Notes under the pieces: generated by a model | Database searches by the model: none | Seen by the model: only the letters and a program-made list of their open reading frames with translations | Told to the model about the DNA's origin: nothing | Made by a program: the position numbers and the translations under genes | Shown: positions 1 to 9,200 of the stretch, piece by piece | Numbering within the stretch: position 1 is the first letter of the stretch | Layout of the letters: the number at the start of each line of letters is the position of its first letter | Assembly (NCBI RefSeq): GCF_000331735.1 | Contig: NC_020126.1 | Coordinates: 9,551,501 to 9,615,500, forward strand | Source: Myxococcus stipitatus DSM 14675 | Lineage (GTDB): Bacteria > Myxococcota > Myxococcia > Myxococcales > Myxococcaceae | Reading direction: 5' to 3' | Length of the DNA stretch: 64,000 nt

Positions 1-1
1 C

Positions 2-3000
2 CTGCCACTGGATGACCTGTCGCTCGGTCTCGCGGCGACGGGTGTCTTCCTCGCGCTCGTCGCGGCCCCAGCCGCGCCGGATGGACTCATCCTGCTCGCG
101 AACCGCGAGCTGCCGCTGCTGCTCAACGCGCTCCCCACGGCGCTGACCACCGTGTGGCTGTTGCTGCGGGCCCGACGCGATGGAAGCCGGGTCGTGGGCT
201 TCTTCGCCGCCACGGGGCTCGCGCTCGCGGTCTCGCAAGCCCTGGGCACGCACGGTGACTTCACGTCCGCGCGGGCCGCGCTCGTCTCGGCCTCCCTGGT
301 CCTCGGCTTCGCGCTCGTCTCCGCGCTGCGCCCTCGCCCGCCCGCCAGCACCGAGCCGACCACCGCCGCTCCCGAGCTTCGGGCCCGCAAGGTGCTCGAC
401 CTCTTCCGACTGCCGCTCGGAGAGCACGGACTGCGCCTCTACACGGATGGCTTCGCCGCCGTGGCGTGTGTCCTGGCGCTGGTCGCGACCCTCACCCTGC
501 TCCAGTGGCAGGCCTTCCCCACGGACCTCGAGCGCTCCACGTGCCTGCTCGCGGGAGGACTGCTCACCCTGGCCGCGCTCGTCGCCTTCGTGTCGCGAGG
601 CTTCGTCGCCCTGCGACTCCGAGGTTCCGTGGTGGCGTTCGCGGCCATGGGCGGCTTCATCGCCCTCACCGCCATCGTCAATCGCGCGGGCCGTCCCCTG
701 GCGCCGGACATCGTGGCCCTGCGGCATCCGCTCGTCGGCATCGCGCTGTGGGGCCTCTCACTCGCGCTGGGACGCGTCGGGCCGTGGATCGCGGAGCGGC
801 TCGAGAAGCCCCAGCACGGACGCCTGTACCAGATGGTCCCGCGCTTCGGCGTGGTGGTGCTGGTCTTCGTCCTCTTGAAGAGCGCCTTCCTCGTCGGACT
901 CCCCACGCCCTCGCGCGCGGTGGGCATCATCCCGCCGTTGATGGTGTTGGGCGCGGCGGTGTTGGTGTTGTTGCTCGCGGGCCCGTTCCGCCAGCCGCCC
1001 GCCGCGAGCCTCGGCCTGGCGCTGGGTCTCCCCGGTGCCGCGCTGTGGGCGGCGCGCGAATCCCTGCGCGGCCCCTCTCTCGTCTCGCTGTTGCCCCCCA
1101 ATGACCAGTGGGTGCGCGCTGGCGCGGAGGCCCTGGACTGGCTCAACCCCGAGGCGTGGCTCGCCTCCGGGGACACCCTCTTCCTGCTGTGGCAACGCGC
1201 CTTCGCGGGTGTCGCCGCCGCGGGGCTCGTCTACGCCCTGGCCGCGATTCGAGGGGTCCCCGAATCCTTCCGCAACCTCCTGCGCCACTACTCCGTCGTC
1301 ACCGGGGTGGTGACGTGCCTGGTCGCGCTCTTCCAGCCCGGCCTCATCGCCGCCGCGCTCGTCTGCGCCACGGGCATCGTCCTCTTCCTGGGAGGCGCCC
1401 GAGCCCAGGGACGCGGCGTGTTCGGTGTGAGCCTCCTGCTGCTCGTCCACGCGGCGGCGCATCGAGTCCCCGTCTTCGAGAGCTGGCCGGGCCCCGTGCT
1501 CGCGCTCGTCGGACTCGCGCTGGTGACGCTGGGCCCGTGGGTCATCCGCAAGCGAGGGCTCTCCGAAGGCGACGCACGCGTGCGGCTCCATCAGACGATG
1601 GCCCTCTACCTCATGGCCGCGATGGTCTACGCGCTCGCCGTCGGGCGCGAGACGTCATCCCTGTTCGCCGCGTTCAACCTCGCGGAGCAGTCCTTCCTGG
1701 GCCTGGGTGGCACGTGGCTGGTGTCGCCCGCGCTGCCCGTGACGTGGGCGCTCATCGCCGCGTCGCTGCTCGTGGCGGCGTTCCAGTGGAAGGGCGCCCT
1801 GGCGGCGTTCCTCTCCGCGCTGGGAACGTGGGTCGCGGGGGCGGCCGTGGCGACCGCGGCCATGGCCTTCTTCACGATTCGCGCGGCCCGGTCCGGCATG
1901 TGGCTGGGCTACGGCGAGCTCTTCACCGTCCACGGCGCGGAGCTGGCACTGGCGGCCGCGGGGGCCGCGCTCGTCATCCACTCCGCCCAGCGCTGGCTGC
2001 GCGAGCGGCGTGGCGACGTCGCGGGAGGAATGGTCTGGGGCCGAGACATCTGGCTCGTGATGTCCGGGCTGATGCTGACCGTCACCGCCAGCAGCGGAGG
2101 GGCGCCCGAGGAGGCCCTGTCGACGGCCATCGCGGCGCTGGGGCTCGCGGTGCTGGTCGCGCTGCACTGCGCCTGGACGGAGCACACGGGGCGGCATGTG
2201 TACTTCGTGCAGCTCGCGGTGGTGGGCACCTACGCGCTGGTGCGAAGCCTGTACGCCCCGGGCCTTCGCGCCGAGCACGACGCGCTTTTCGCCCTGGCCC
2301 TGGGCTTCGTGCTCGTGGGCGTGACGGTGCAGGCGCGGCGGGCTGGCGTGCGACCGGTGGAGGCCGCGACGCGGCGCTTCGCCGCGCTCCTGCCCATCGG
2401 CATGGCCTTCGTCCTCCCGGGCGAGGCGACCCAGGAGGCGGCGTTGCTCGCGGGAGGCTCGGGCCTGCTGTACGCGGCGCTGGGCGCGGTGGAGCGCAGC
2501 CGCATGTTCGGCGCCTTCGCGGCGGCGGCGTGCAACTTCGCGCTGCTCATCTCCGCGCTGGCGTTCGGACTGGAGGGACTGGAAATCTACCTGGCGCCGC
2601 TGGGGCTGCTGCTCCTGATGCTGGGCCAGCTCTTCACCCAGAGCCTGCCGCACGCCGCGCGCAACACGGTGCGGATTCTCGGCGGCCTGCTCCTCTACGT
2701 CCCCGCCGCGGCGAAGCTCGCGATGCGCGTCGGCGAATCGCCTGATGGCATGTACGCGCTCATCTTCGGCGGCGTCTGCCTCTTGGGCGTCGTGGTGGGC
2801 ATGCTGTTGCAGATTCGCGCCTACCTCGCGCTGGGCACGCTGTTCCTCACGCTGGACGTGGTGGCCAACCTGCTCGGCGCCGGGCTGCGAGACCACCGCA
2901 TCGGCTTCCTGGTGATGACGCTCACGGGACTCACGCTCATCGGAGGCCGCGTCCTGGCCACGCTGAAGCGCCGCGAATGGGAGCTGCTCGTGCGCAAGGT

Positions 3001-3028
3001 GCGCGTCGAGCTGCAAGGCTGGGACTGA
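2..3028 (+). CDS. Very large polytopic membrane protein, 3' part (5' end outside window)
   Basis: The reading frame is already open at base 2 and runs about 1008 codons to TGA at 3026-3028, so the true start lies upstream. The apparent GTG start near 152 is simply the first start-like codon in the window. The product is almost entirely hydrophobic helices (Leu, Ala, Val, Gly) separated by short Arg-rich loops, with well over twenty likely membrane spans and no soluble catalytic domain. The overall look resembles the giant DUF2339-type integral membrane proteins, but I see no diagnostic motif and assign no function. A strong hairpin follows the stop, so it appears to be the last gene of its unit and is convergent with the kinase at 3080. 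Confidence 0.8.
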   Translation: MPLDDLSLGLAATGVFLALVAAPAAPDGLILLANRELPLLLNALPTALTTVWLLLRARRDGSRVVGFFAATGLALAVSQALGTHGDFTSARAALVSASLVLGFALVSALRPRPPASTEPTTAAPELRARKVLDLFRLPLGEHGLRLYTDGFAAVACVLALVATLTLLQWQAFPTDLERSTCLLAGGLLTLAALVAFVSRGFVALRLRGSVVAFAAMGGFIALTAIVNRAGRPLAPDIVALRHPLVGIALWGLSLALGRVGPWIAERLEKPQHGRLYQMVPRFGVVVLVFVLLKSAFLVGLPTPSRAVGIIPPLMVLGAAVLVLLLAGPFRQPPAASLGLALGLPGAALWAARESLRGPSLVSLLPPNDQWVRAGAEALDWLNPEAWLASGDTLFLLWQRAFAGVAAAGLVYALAAIRGVPESFRNLLRHYSVVTGVVTCLVALFQPGLIAAALVCATGIVLFLGGARAQGRGVFGVSLLLLVHAAAHRVPVFESWPGPVLALVGLALVTLGPWVIRKRGLSEGDARVRLHQTMALYLMAAMVYALAVGRETSSLFAAFNLAEQSFLGLGGTWLVSPALPVTWALIAASLLVAAFQWKGALAAFLSALGTWVAGAAVATAAMAFFTIRAARSGMWLGYGELFTVHGAELALAAAGAALVIHSAQRWLRERRGDVAGGMVWGRDIWLVMSGLMLTVTASSGGAPEEALSTAIAALGLAVLVALHCAWTEHTGRHVYFVQLAVVGTYALVRSLYAPGLRAEHDALFALALGFVLVGVTVQARRAGVRPVEAATRRFAALLPIGMAFVLPGEATQEAALLAGGSGLLYAALGAVERSRMFGAFAAAACNFALLISALAFGLEGLEIYLAPLGLLLLMLGQLFTQSLPHAARNTVRILGGLLLYVPAAAKLAMRVGESPDGMYALIFGGVCLLGVVVGMLLQIRAYLALGTLFLTLDVVANLLGAGLRDHRIGFLVMTLTGLTLIGGRVLATLKRREWELLVRKVRVELQGWD

Positions 3029-3063
3029 GCCGGGTCCTCGACAGGCCGGGAGGAGGACCCGGC
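3029..3063. terminator. Bidirectional hairpin terminator between convergent genes
   Basis: An 11-bp perfect stem (GCCGGGTCCTC at 3029-3039 with its complement at 3053-3063) encloses a 13-nt loop. It starts right after the stop of the membrane protein and lies 17 nt beyond the stop of the convergent kinase. An alternative pairing (GACAGGCC at 3040 with GGCCTGTC at 3061) also exists. There is no T-run, as is common in this GC range. Confidence 0.6.
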
Positions 3064-3079
3064 CTGTCCACGCCTCCGC

Positions 3080-4999
3080 TCACTCCATCAGCAGCGGCAG
3101 GCGCACCGAGAACGTGGTGCCTTCTCCCACGGTGCTCGTCACGATGAGACGGCCCCCGTGGTTCTCCACGATGCCCTGGCAGATGGAGAGCCCCAGGCCC
3201 GTGCCCTTCCCTTCCGGCTTCGTGGTGAAGAAGGGCTCGAAGATGCGCTGCAGGTTCTTCGGGTCGATGCCCGACCCCGTGTCGCGCACCGACACCACGG
3301 CCTCTTCGCCCTCGCGTCGGGTCGACAGGTAGACCGAGCCTCCCGGCGGCATCGCGTGGCAGGCGTTGGTGATGAGGTTGACGAACACCTGCACCAGGTT
3401 CGCGCGCACCGCCGACAAGAGCGGCAGCTCCACGTACTCGCGATGCACGCTCACGCGCGCCTGCGACACGACGTGCTCGCAGAAGCCCACCGCCATGTCG
3501 ACGACGGCGTTGAGCTGCACCCGCTCCGGCTTGTCCTGCGCCGGCCGCGCGTAGCTCACCAGGTCCCGCGTGAAGCGCAGGATGCGGTGGCTGCTCTCCA
3601 GGATCTTCCGGAGCTTGTCCTGGTCCGCGGGGTTCGCCCCCGGCGTCGTCCGCGAGCGCTGGAGCAGCGCGTCCGCGTACGTGGCCACCGCGGTCATCGG
3701 GTTGTTGATTTCATGCACCACGCTGGCCGCGAGCTGACCGATGGAGGCCAGCTTCTCCGCGTGGATGATGCGCTTCTCCAGCTCCTTCACCACCGTGATG
3801 TCCTGGCCGATGGCGATGACGCCCTCCACCTCGCCATGATGCGCGAGCATCGAGGACGTGGCGAAGGACACCCGGACCTCGTTCCCCTCGCGGGACAACA
3901 AGCGGGTCTCGAAGCTGTTCACCGACTCGCCGCGAATCGCGGCGGCGATGACCTGGGACAGCCGCAGGTGCTCGCTCTCCGGCACCAGGCCGAAGATGTC
4001 CCGGCCCAGGACGTCCTCCTTGCGGAAGCCCGTCAGCGCGCTCAGGGCCTGGTTGAACACCACCACCTGCTTGTCGCGGTTGGCCACCAGGATGAGGGCG
4101 TTCGCCTTCTCCAGCAGGTCCTCCAGGTACTTGCGGACGAACGTCAGCTCGTCGATGAGCTTCGCGTTCTTCACCGCCACGGCCACCTGGCTGGCGAGCT
4201 GCAACAGCACGCGCTCGTCATGCTGCACGTCCGCGTCCAGGCCCTCCGGGTACTCCATGTTGATGGCGCCGAAGAGCTGCCCGCTCGCCACCAGCGGAGC
4301 GCTCACGCCATGCGTGCTGCCCTGGAACAGCAGCGGCACCTCGTCCAGCACCGACACCCGTCCCTGCGGCAGCGCCGAGCGCCCCAGGTTCAGCTTCTCC
4401 ACCGCGCGCCGCAGCAGCACCAGCGGCTCGTGCGCGCCCTCCTTCAGCCGACCTTCCGCGTAGAGCGACGTCAGGCCGCCGGTGCGAGAGTCGGTGATGC
4501 GGATGCAGAACGAGCGGCCCGGGAACAGCTCCTTCACCCCGCGAGCCACCGCCGCCACCAGCTCCTCCTCGCCGCCCGCCTCCGCCACGCTGCGGCCCAG
4601 GTCCAGCAGCACGCCTTCCGTGCGCGCCTGCTCCAGCAGCGCCCGCTCCGCCAGCACCAGCCGGTTGCGCGCGAGCTCCGGGTCATTCCGGGCGCGCACC
4701 GCCACCACGTCGCCTCGCCGCGACAGCGTCAGCACCGCGCCGGGCATGCCCGCCAGCGACAGCTCCACGTCACAGCTCGCGCCATCGGCGGGCACCGCCG
4801 CGGAGACCAGCATCCGCGAGACATCCTCCACCGTCGCGCGGTGGTCCTCGCAGAAGCGGTGGAAGGCCTCGTTGACCGCCACCAGGCGCAGCGTCGGGTC
4901 ACACAGGGCCGCGGGGGCGTCGAGCGCCTCGAAGAAGGCCTGGAAGGACTCGGGCCCCGGGCCCCCCGGGATTCGCATCGCTCGGGTGTCAGTCTTCAT
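3080..4999 (-). CDS. PAS-GAF-PAS sensor histidine kinase
   Basis: A 639-aa cytoplasmic sensor kinase with no membrane segment. Reading from the N-terminus: a PAS-like segment (about 15-65), a GAF domain (about 125-285), a PAS domain (about 295-405), a HisKA domain with H-box VVHEINNP (phospho-acceptor His429), and a complete HATPase domain with N-box NLITNACHAM, G1 motif DTGSGI and G2 motif GKGTGLGL. It should autophosphorylate and pass phosphate to a response regulator, but none is encoded nearby. The ATG overlaps the end of the upstream kinase-like gene by 11 nt, so the two are translated from one mRNA. The input ligand is not evident; GAF and PAS domains suggest small-molecule or redox sensing. 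Confidence 0.93.
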   Translation of the reverse strand: MKTDTRAMRIPGGPGPESFQAFFEALDAPAALCDPTLRLVAVNEAFHRFCEDHRATVEDVSRMLVSAAVPADGASCDVELSLAGMPGAVLTLSRRGDVVAVRARNDPELARNRLVLAERALLEQARTEGVLLDLGRSVAEAGGEEELVAAVARGVKELFPGRSFCIRITDSRTGGLTSLYAEGRLKEGAHEPLVLLRRAVEKLNLGRSALPQGRVSVLDEVPLLFQGSTHGVSAPLVASGQLFGAINMEYPEGLDADVQHDERVLLQLASQVAVAVKNAKLIDELTFVRKYLEDLLEKANALILVANRDKQVVVFNQALSALTGFRKEDVLGRDIFGLVPESEHLRLSQVIAAAIRGESVNSFETRLLSREGNEVRVSFATSSMLAHHGEVEGVIAIGQDITVVKELEKRIIHAEKLASIGQLAASVVHEINNPMTAVATYADALLQRSRTTPGANPADQDKLRKILESSHRILRFTRDLVSYARPAQDKPERVQLNAVVDMAVGFCEHVVSQARVSVHREYVELPLLSAVRANLVQVFVNLITNACHAMPPGGSVYLSTRREGEEAVVSVRDTGSGIDPKNLQRIFEPFFTTKPEGKGTGLGLSICQGIVENHGGRLIVTSTVGEGTTFSVRLPLLME

Positions 5000-6968
5000 G
5001 GGAGGTCGCCTTGTCCAGGTCGAGAATCTGCTGCTCCCCCATGTACGCCTTCGTCTCGTAGCGGGTGATCTTGCCGATCTTCCGCACGATTTCGGCCATG
5101 CGCTCCGCCTCGCGGTAGATGATGTCCACCGGCTTCCAGGCGAAGTCCTCCTCCTTCAGCTTGCGCTTGAGCAGCTCCGCGTAGCCCATCACCGACGTGA
5201 GGGGCTGGTTCAGCTCATGCGCCGCGGTGCCGGCGAGCGCGACGATGACGGCGCTCTTCTCGCTCTCCTCCAGCCGCGTCTCCACATCCGACAGCTTGCG
5301 CTCCAGCTTCATCCGGTCGCGCATGTCCGTGAAGATGCCGACGCTGAAGACCTCGCGCCCGCCCTCGTACACGAGCGACGCCGTCATGTTGACGGGCACG
5401 CGCTCGCCGGAGCGGTGCACCAGCTCCTCGCGGGTGAGCGCCATGCGGCCCTTGCCGCCGTGCTCGGAGCCGCGCAGGGTGGCCATGATCTTCCGGGCCA
5501 CGCCGGGCTGGTAGAGCTGCTCCACGGTGAGGTTCGCCATGGCCTCCTGCGCGGTGTAACCGCACAGGGCCTCCGCGCCCTTGTTGAAGAGGATGATGCG
5601 CCCCTTCAAGTCCGCGGCGATGATGGCGTCCACCGACGAGTCGATGAGCCGCTCCAGGAAGTCCTTCGTCTGGCGCAGCTCGTCCTCCAGCCGGCGCGCG
5701 TCGGTGACGTCGCGGAACGACAGGATGGTGGCCGCGTCCTCGTCCCGCAGCGGCGCGGCGGACATGGACAACGTCAGCCGGCGCCCCGCCCCCGTGCGCA
5801 CCTCCACGTCCACGCCCGAGCGCGACTCGCCTCGCGAGGCCGCCGTCACCAACTCCATCAACACCCCGTCATCCAGGGGCTGCGTCACCTGGTGCAGGTG
5901 CCGCCCGCGCGCCTCGGTCGCGGGGAACTCCAGCATCGCCGCGCCCGACGGGTTGAGCGACAGCACGCTCGCCTTGTCGTCGAGGATGGCCACGCCCTCG
6001 CTGACGTGCGCGAAGAAGAGCTGGTAGGGCTTGAAGGAGGCCGCCTGCTCCTCGGCCGCCAGACGCGCCGTCTTCTCCGCCTCCGTCTGGCCCCTCACGG
6101 ACTGGAGCACCGAGGCGTTGCGCAGCGCCACCGCCGTCGCATGCGCCACCGTGGTGAGGAAGTCGATCTCCCGCGAGGTGAAGGTGCGCCGCCGTCCCGC
6201 CGCGCGCAGGAGGAGGACGCCTCGCACCTGGCCTCGGATGGGCAGCGGGAGCGCGGCGATGGCGTGGATGCCTCGAGCGGCCACGGCGCGGCGCTCCAGG
6301 TCGCCGAGGAGCGGATGCGTGGGGGCTTCGTCCATCACCACCGGACGGCCCGTGCGCATCACCTCGCGAATCTCCGGGTAGCGGGACAGCTCGATGCGCA
6401 GGTCCTTGAGCGCCGGGTCGTCGCTGGCCGCGACGATGACGCCTTCATCGGCGTTGCGGCCCAGCATCACCAACGTGGCGCGTGCGATGTCCAGCTTCTC
6501 CGCGAGCCTCCGCGTGACGCCGTGCAGGAGCGCCTCCACGTCGGAGGTCTCCGCGTAGTCGGCCGTCAACTCCAAGAGGAGCGACAGGTCCTCCTGGCCG
6601 CGCTCCTGTCCCTCGCGCTCCAGGTGACGGCCCGCGGCGCGCTGGAGCCGGAAGACGAGCTCGTGCGGCGACACGGGGACGGTGATGACGTCGGCGGGCC
6701 GCAGGGGCTCGGCCGCGGCGAAGCCCTGCTCGGAGGGCTCCACCAGCGCCACCAGCGTGATGTGCGAGGCCCGAGGCGAGTCGAGCACCGCTCGCAGGGC
6801 AGGCCCGTTGCTGGGCGCGGTCAGGTCCACCAGTACGAGGGCGGCGCCCTCCATGCCGTCCACGACACGCAGACCCGCGCGCGCGGCCGACACGGTGAGC
6901 AGCTCTCGTGCGGGGGAAGCCGGGGGCACCAGGGTGATGCCAAGAGCGAATTCCAGCGAAGACGGCAC
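4989..6968 (-). CDS. GAF-PAS-PAS protein with HisKA domain but no HATPase domain
   Basis: About 659 aa from a GTG at 6968; the frame stays open to 7220, but the upstream part looks non-coding and the Shine-Dalgarno is weak, so the start is uncertain. An N-terminal receiver-like segment of about 110 aa is followed by a GAF domain (about 120-290), two PAS domains (about 330-560) and a HisKA helix with phospho-acceptor motif GTAAHELNQP (His584). Only 75 residues follow the histidine, ending in an Asp/Lys-rich tail. No N, G1 or G2 ATP-binding box is present, so it cannot autophosphorylate in cis. The complete kinase immediately downstream overlaps by 11 nt and is the obvious candidate to phosphorylate or dimerise with it (inference). 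Confidence 0.85.
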   Translation of the reverse strand: MPSSLEFALGITLVPPASPARELLTVSAARAGLRVVDGMEGAALVLVDLTAPSNGPALRAVLDSPRASHITLVALVEPSEQGFAAAEPLRPADVITVPVSPHELVFRLQRAAGRHLEREGQERGQEDLSLLLELTADYAETSDVEALLHGVTRRLAEKLDIARATLVMLGRNADEGVIVAASDDPALKDLRIELSRYPEIREVMRTGRPVVMDEAPTHPLLGDLERRAVAARGIHAIAALPLPIRGQVRGVLLLRAAGRRRTFTSREIDFLTTVAHATAVALRNASVLQSVRGQTEAEKTARLAAEEQAASFKPYQLFFAHVSEGVAILDDKASVLSLNPSGAAMLEFPATEARGRHLHQVTQPLDDGVLMELVTAASRGESRSGVDVEVRTGAGRRLTLSMSAAPLRDEDAATILSFRDVTDARRLEDELRQTKDFLERLIDSSVDAIIAADLKGRIILFNKGAEALCGYTAQEAMANLTVEQLYQPGVARKIMATLRGSEHGGKGRMALTREELVHRSGERVPVNMTASLVYEGGREVFSVGIFTDMRDRMKLERKLSDVETRLEESEKSAVIVALAGTAAHELNQPLTSVMGYAELLKRKLKEEDFAWKPVDIIYREAERMAEIVRKIGKITRYETKAYMGEQQILDLDKATSHED

Positions 6969-7279
6969 GTGGAGGGTCGGGGCGAGAGGGGGAGGGAAGC
7001 CCACTCTACACGCCCCCGCGCCTCCGGGGCAGTCCGACTCGAATGTCCCCAGGTCGGGGCTCACCCTGGCCTGTCCGGACGCCGGTCTCCAACGCGCGCC
7101 AGGTGACACCTTCACGGGGGTGTCCGCTTGTCGATAACACGCACGCTCCGGAGGAGGACATGGCCCTCCAGTCTCGGAGAGAGCGCACACGGTGGGGGGC
7201 GCGGCCTTTCTTCCGTGCACCGCTCCGGGGCCCGTGCCATTTAGCGCGCCTGCGTCACATCCAAGGACAAGGGGACACC
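6969..7279. other. Divergent intergenic region (311 nt)
   Basis: This lies between the minus-strand HisKA protein and the plus-strand ydfG. Promoters for both must be here unless the HisKA gene starts further upstream (its frame is open to 7220). A small hairpin (GACACC at 7105-7110 with GGTGTC at 7119-7124) is visible. I see no clear -35/-10 pair and no RNA gene. Confidence 0.4.
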
Positions 7280-8029
7280 ATGAACGTGTTGGTCACGGGA
7301 GCCTCGGCGGGGTTTGGCAAGGCCATCGCGCGCCGGTTCATCCAAGAAGGGGCGAAGGTCATCGCCACCGGGCGTCGGCTGGACTTGTTGGAGGCGTTGC
7401 GCGCGGAGCTGGGCGAGCGCCTGTTGCCGGTGAAGCTGGATGTGACGGAGCGCGACGGCGTGAAGCAGGTGCTGGGCGCGCTCCCGGCGGAGTTCGCGGA
7501 GGTGGATGTCCTGGTCAACAACGCGGGGCTGGCGCTGGGGTTGGAGACGGCGCAGGCGGCGCGGGTCGAGGACTGGGACGTGATGGTCGACACGAACGTG
7601 AAGGGGCTCCTGTACTGCACCCACGCCGTGCTGCCGGGCATGGTGGCGCGCAACCGGGGGCACATCGTCAACATGGGCTCGGTGGCGGCGGACTTCCCGT
7701 ATCCGGGGGGCAACGTGTACGGGGCCACCAAGGCCTTCGTGCAGCAGTTCAGCCTCAACCTGCGCGCGGACCTGCTGGGCACGGCGGTGCGCGTGACGGA
7801 CATCGAGCCGGGGCTGGTGGGCGGGACGGAGTTCTCCAACGTCCGCTTCCGGGGTGACGACTCGCGCGCCGCCTCCGTCTACGCCAACACGCAGCCGCTG
7901 ACGCCCGAGGACATCGCGGACGCGGTGCACTGGGTGACGTCGCGGCCCGCACACGTGAACATCAACGTCATGTCGCTGATGCCGGTGGCCCAGGCGTTCG
8001 GACCGCTCGCGGTGAAGCGGCAGGCCTGA
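7280..8029 (+). CDS. ydfG: YdfG-type NADP-dependent 3-hydroxy acid dehydrogenase (SDR)
   Basis: 249 aa, almost exactly the length of E. coli YdfG (248 aa). The ATG follows an AAGGACAAGGGG ribosome-binding region. Classical SDR features are the TGASAGFG cofactor loop at the N-terminus, NNAG in strand 4, and the catalytic pair Tyr147/Lys151 in VYGATK. The stretch VTDIEPGLVGGTEF and the tail PAHVNINV are shared with YdfG, which oxidises L-allo-threonine, serine and 3-hydroxypropionate with NADP, the last step of the Rut uracil route in E. coli. No rut genes are seen here, so the physiological substrate is open. It forms its own unit, with a terminator about 85 nt downstream. Confidence 0.92.
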   Translation: MNVLVTGASAGFGKAIARRFIQEGAKVIATGRRLDLLEALRAELGERLLPVKLDVTERDGVKQVLGALPAEFAEVDVLVNNAGLALGLETAQAARVEDWDVMVDTNVKGLLYCTHAVLPGMVARNRGHIVNMGSVAADFPYPGGNVYGATKAFVQQFSLNLRADLLGTAVRVTDIEPGLVGGTEFSNVRFRGDDSRAASVYANTQPLTPEDIADAVHWVTSRPAHVNINVMSLMPVAQAFGPLAVKRQA

Positions 8030-8113
8030 GCGGCTTGGCAGAATTCCAATCCGTTGTCGGGAATGTGCGGGGACTGGAGCGACTGGATAATTTCCCGGGC
8101 ATCCATAGCGGGT

Positions 8114-8127
8114 GGCCCGAAAGGGCC
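8114..8127 (+). terminator. GAAA-tetraloop hairpin terminator after ydfG
   Basis: GGCCC at 8114-8118 pairs with GGGCC at 8123-8127 around a GAAA loop and is followed by a T-rich stretch (CTGTTTCTCTACTT). This resembles an intrinsic terminator and lies between ydfG and the DoxX gene. Confidence 0.5.
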
Positions 8128-8185
8128 CTGTTTCTCTACTTCCCAGCTTCGGCCCCCGGGCCGTCTTTTCTCGAAGGAACTCCCC

Positions 8186-8617
8186 ATGAAGCTCGCATCC
8201 GTGTTTCCCGCGCCCCCGTCCACCACCGCCAGCGTGGGTCTCCTCGTGCTTCGAGTCGTCGCCGGCGCCGCGTTCATGCTGCACGGCTGGTCCAAGATTC
8301 AGAACCCCTTCAGTTGGATGGGCGCGGACGCCTCCGTGCCGGGAGTCCTCCAGGCGCTGGCGGCCCTCTCCGAGTTCGGTGGCGGGCTCGCGTGGATTCT
8401 CGGCGCGCTGGTGCCCCTGGCGTCCCTGGGCATCTTCTTCACGATGGCCGTCGCGACCCACTTCCACGCGGTCATCAAGGGTGACCCGTTCGTCGGCCAC
8501 ACGGGCAGCTATGAGATTGCGCTGCTCTACCTCGCCCTCGCCGTGGCGATGATGACCGTGGGCCCGGGCAAGTTCTCCGTGGACGCCCTGCTGCGCAAGA
8601 AGCTCGCGAAGGAGTAG
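8186..8617 (+). CDS. DoxX family membrane protein
   Basis: 143 aa, ATG preceded by GAAGGA at 8 nt. Four hydrophobic helices, with the family pattern LRVVAGAAFMLHGWSKI in helix 1 and the conserved AxxEFGGGLAxxLG segment in helix 2, identify DoxX (PF07681). The C-terminus is basic (RKKLAKE). DoxX proteins are small inner-membrane proteins linked to quinone-type oxidoreductases or oxidative-stress complexes; the reaction is unresolved for most members. It is monocistronic, flanked by hairpins on both sides. Confidence 0.88.
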   Translation: MKLASVFPAPPSTTASVGLLVLRVVAGAAFMLHGWSKIQNPFSWMGADASVPGVLQALAALSEFGGGLAWILGALVPLASLGIFFTMAVATHFHAVIKGDPFVGHTGSYEIALLYLALAVAMMTVGPGKFSVDALLRKKLAKE

Positions 8618-8667
8618 GCCACGCCCCCTTGGCACGGGGGAAGTTGGACGCTGTGCGCCACACACAC

Positions 8668-8695
8668 GGGAGCAGCCAGCGTACGGGCTGCTCCC
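8668..8695 (+). terminator. Hairpin terminator after the DoxX gene
   Basis: GGGAGCAGCC at 8668-8677 pairs perfectly with GGCTGCTCCC at 8686-8695 across an 8-nt loop, about 50 nt after the DoxX stop and before the PHA operon. A weaker CCCCC/GGGGG hairpin lies at 8625-8641. Confidence 0.6.
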
Positions 8696-8780
8696 TTCGC
8701 CGCCCTGAACATGAATCTCCATTCACTTTTGGGGCGTTGACCCCTGCGTCCGCGGCGCGCCTTGGGCTAACCTCCCGAGC

Positions 8781-9200
8781 ATGGCCGACTCGGACCGCCC
8801 TCTTCCTCCCAAGGGATTGCTCGCCCGGAGCCTGAAGCTCCTGGGCCACCTCACCCACCCGGAGACCCGCTCGGGCAAGGTGTTCACCCGCGCCGAACGC
8901 GGCCTCACCCAAGCCCTCTCCCGCGTCTCCGCGAGCCCCACGTACCTGCGCGCCAGCGGCACCGTGCTGCGCCATGGACTCAGCGCCCGCATCCGCCGCA
9001 ACAGCCTCGTGGAGCGCGCCCTGCACACGCTGCGGCTGCCCACCGCTTCTGAAGTCGACGGCCTCCGCGACCAGCTCCGCCGCGTGAATGACCAGGTGGA
9101 GGCCCTGGGCTCCCAGCTCGAGGTCGTCGTGGAGCTGCTCCAGCGCCAGGAAGCCCCGCGGCCCCCCCGCCACAACGTCGACCCCAGCGCCGGCACATGA
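8781..9200 (+). CDS. Miniature PhaE-like / phasin-like PHA synthase partner
   Basis: 139 aa, predicted helical and soluble. Its second half (YLRASGT near residue 55, then LPTASEVD and a heptad-patterned helix with RVNDQVEALGSQLE) resembles the C-terminal region of class III synthase subunit PhaE and of phasin-like PHA proteins, where LPTRSEVDxL precedes a coiled coil. PhaE is normally about 350 aa, so this would be a minimal version holding little beyond the synthase-binding end. It overlaps the phaC-like gene by ATGA, which supports a physical partnership. The assignment rests on this motif and the neighbour; direct alignment is needed. Confidence 0.6.
   Translation: MADSDRPLPPKGLLARSLKLLGHLTHPETRSGKVFTRAERGLTQALSRVSASPTYLRASGTVLRHGLSARIRRNSLVERALHTLRLPTASEVDGLRDQLRRVNDQVEALGSQLEVVVELLQRQEAPRPPRHNVDPSAGT

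Noticed and set aside
4482-7106. A long plus-strand frame opposite the two kinase genes
   Set aside because: It is the mirror of strongly GC3-biased genes and its His/Arg/Leu-rich translation has no domain; the minus-strand frames carry clear kinase motifs.
8625-8641. CCCCC/GGGGG hairpin as the main terminator of the DoxX gene
   Set aside because: A longer, perfect 10-bp hairpin at 8668-8695 is the better candidate.
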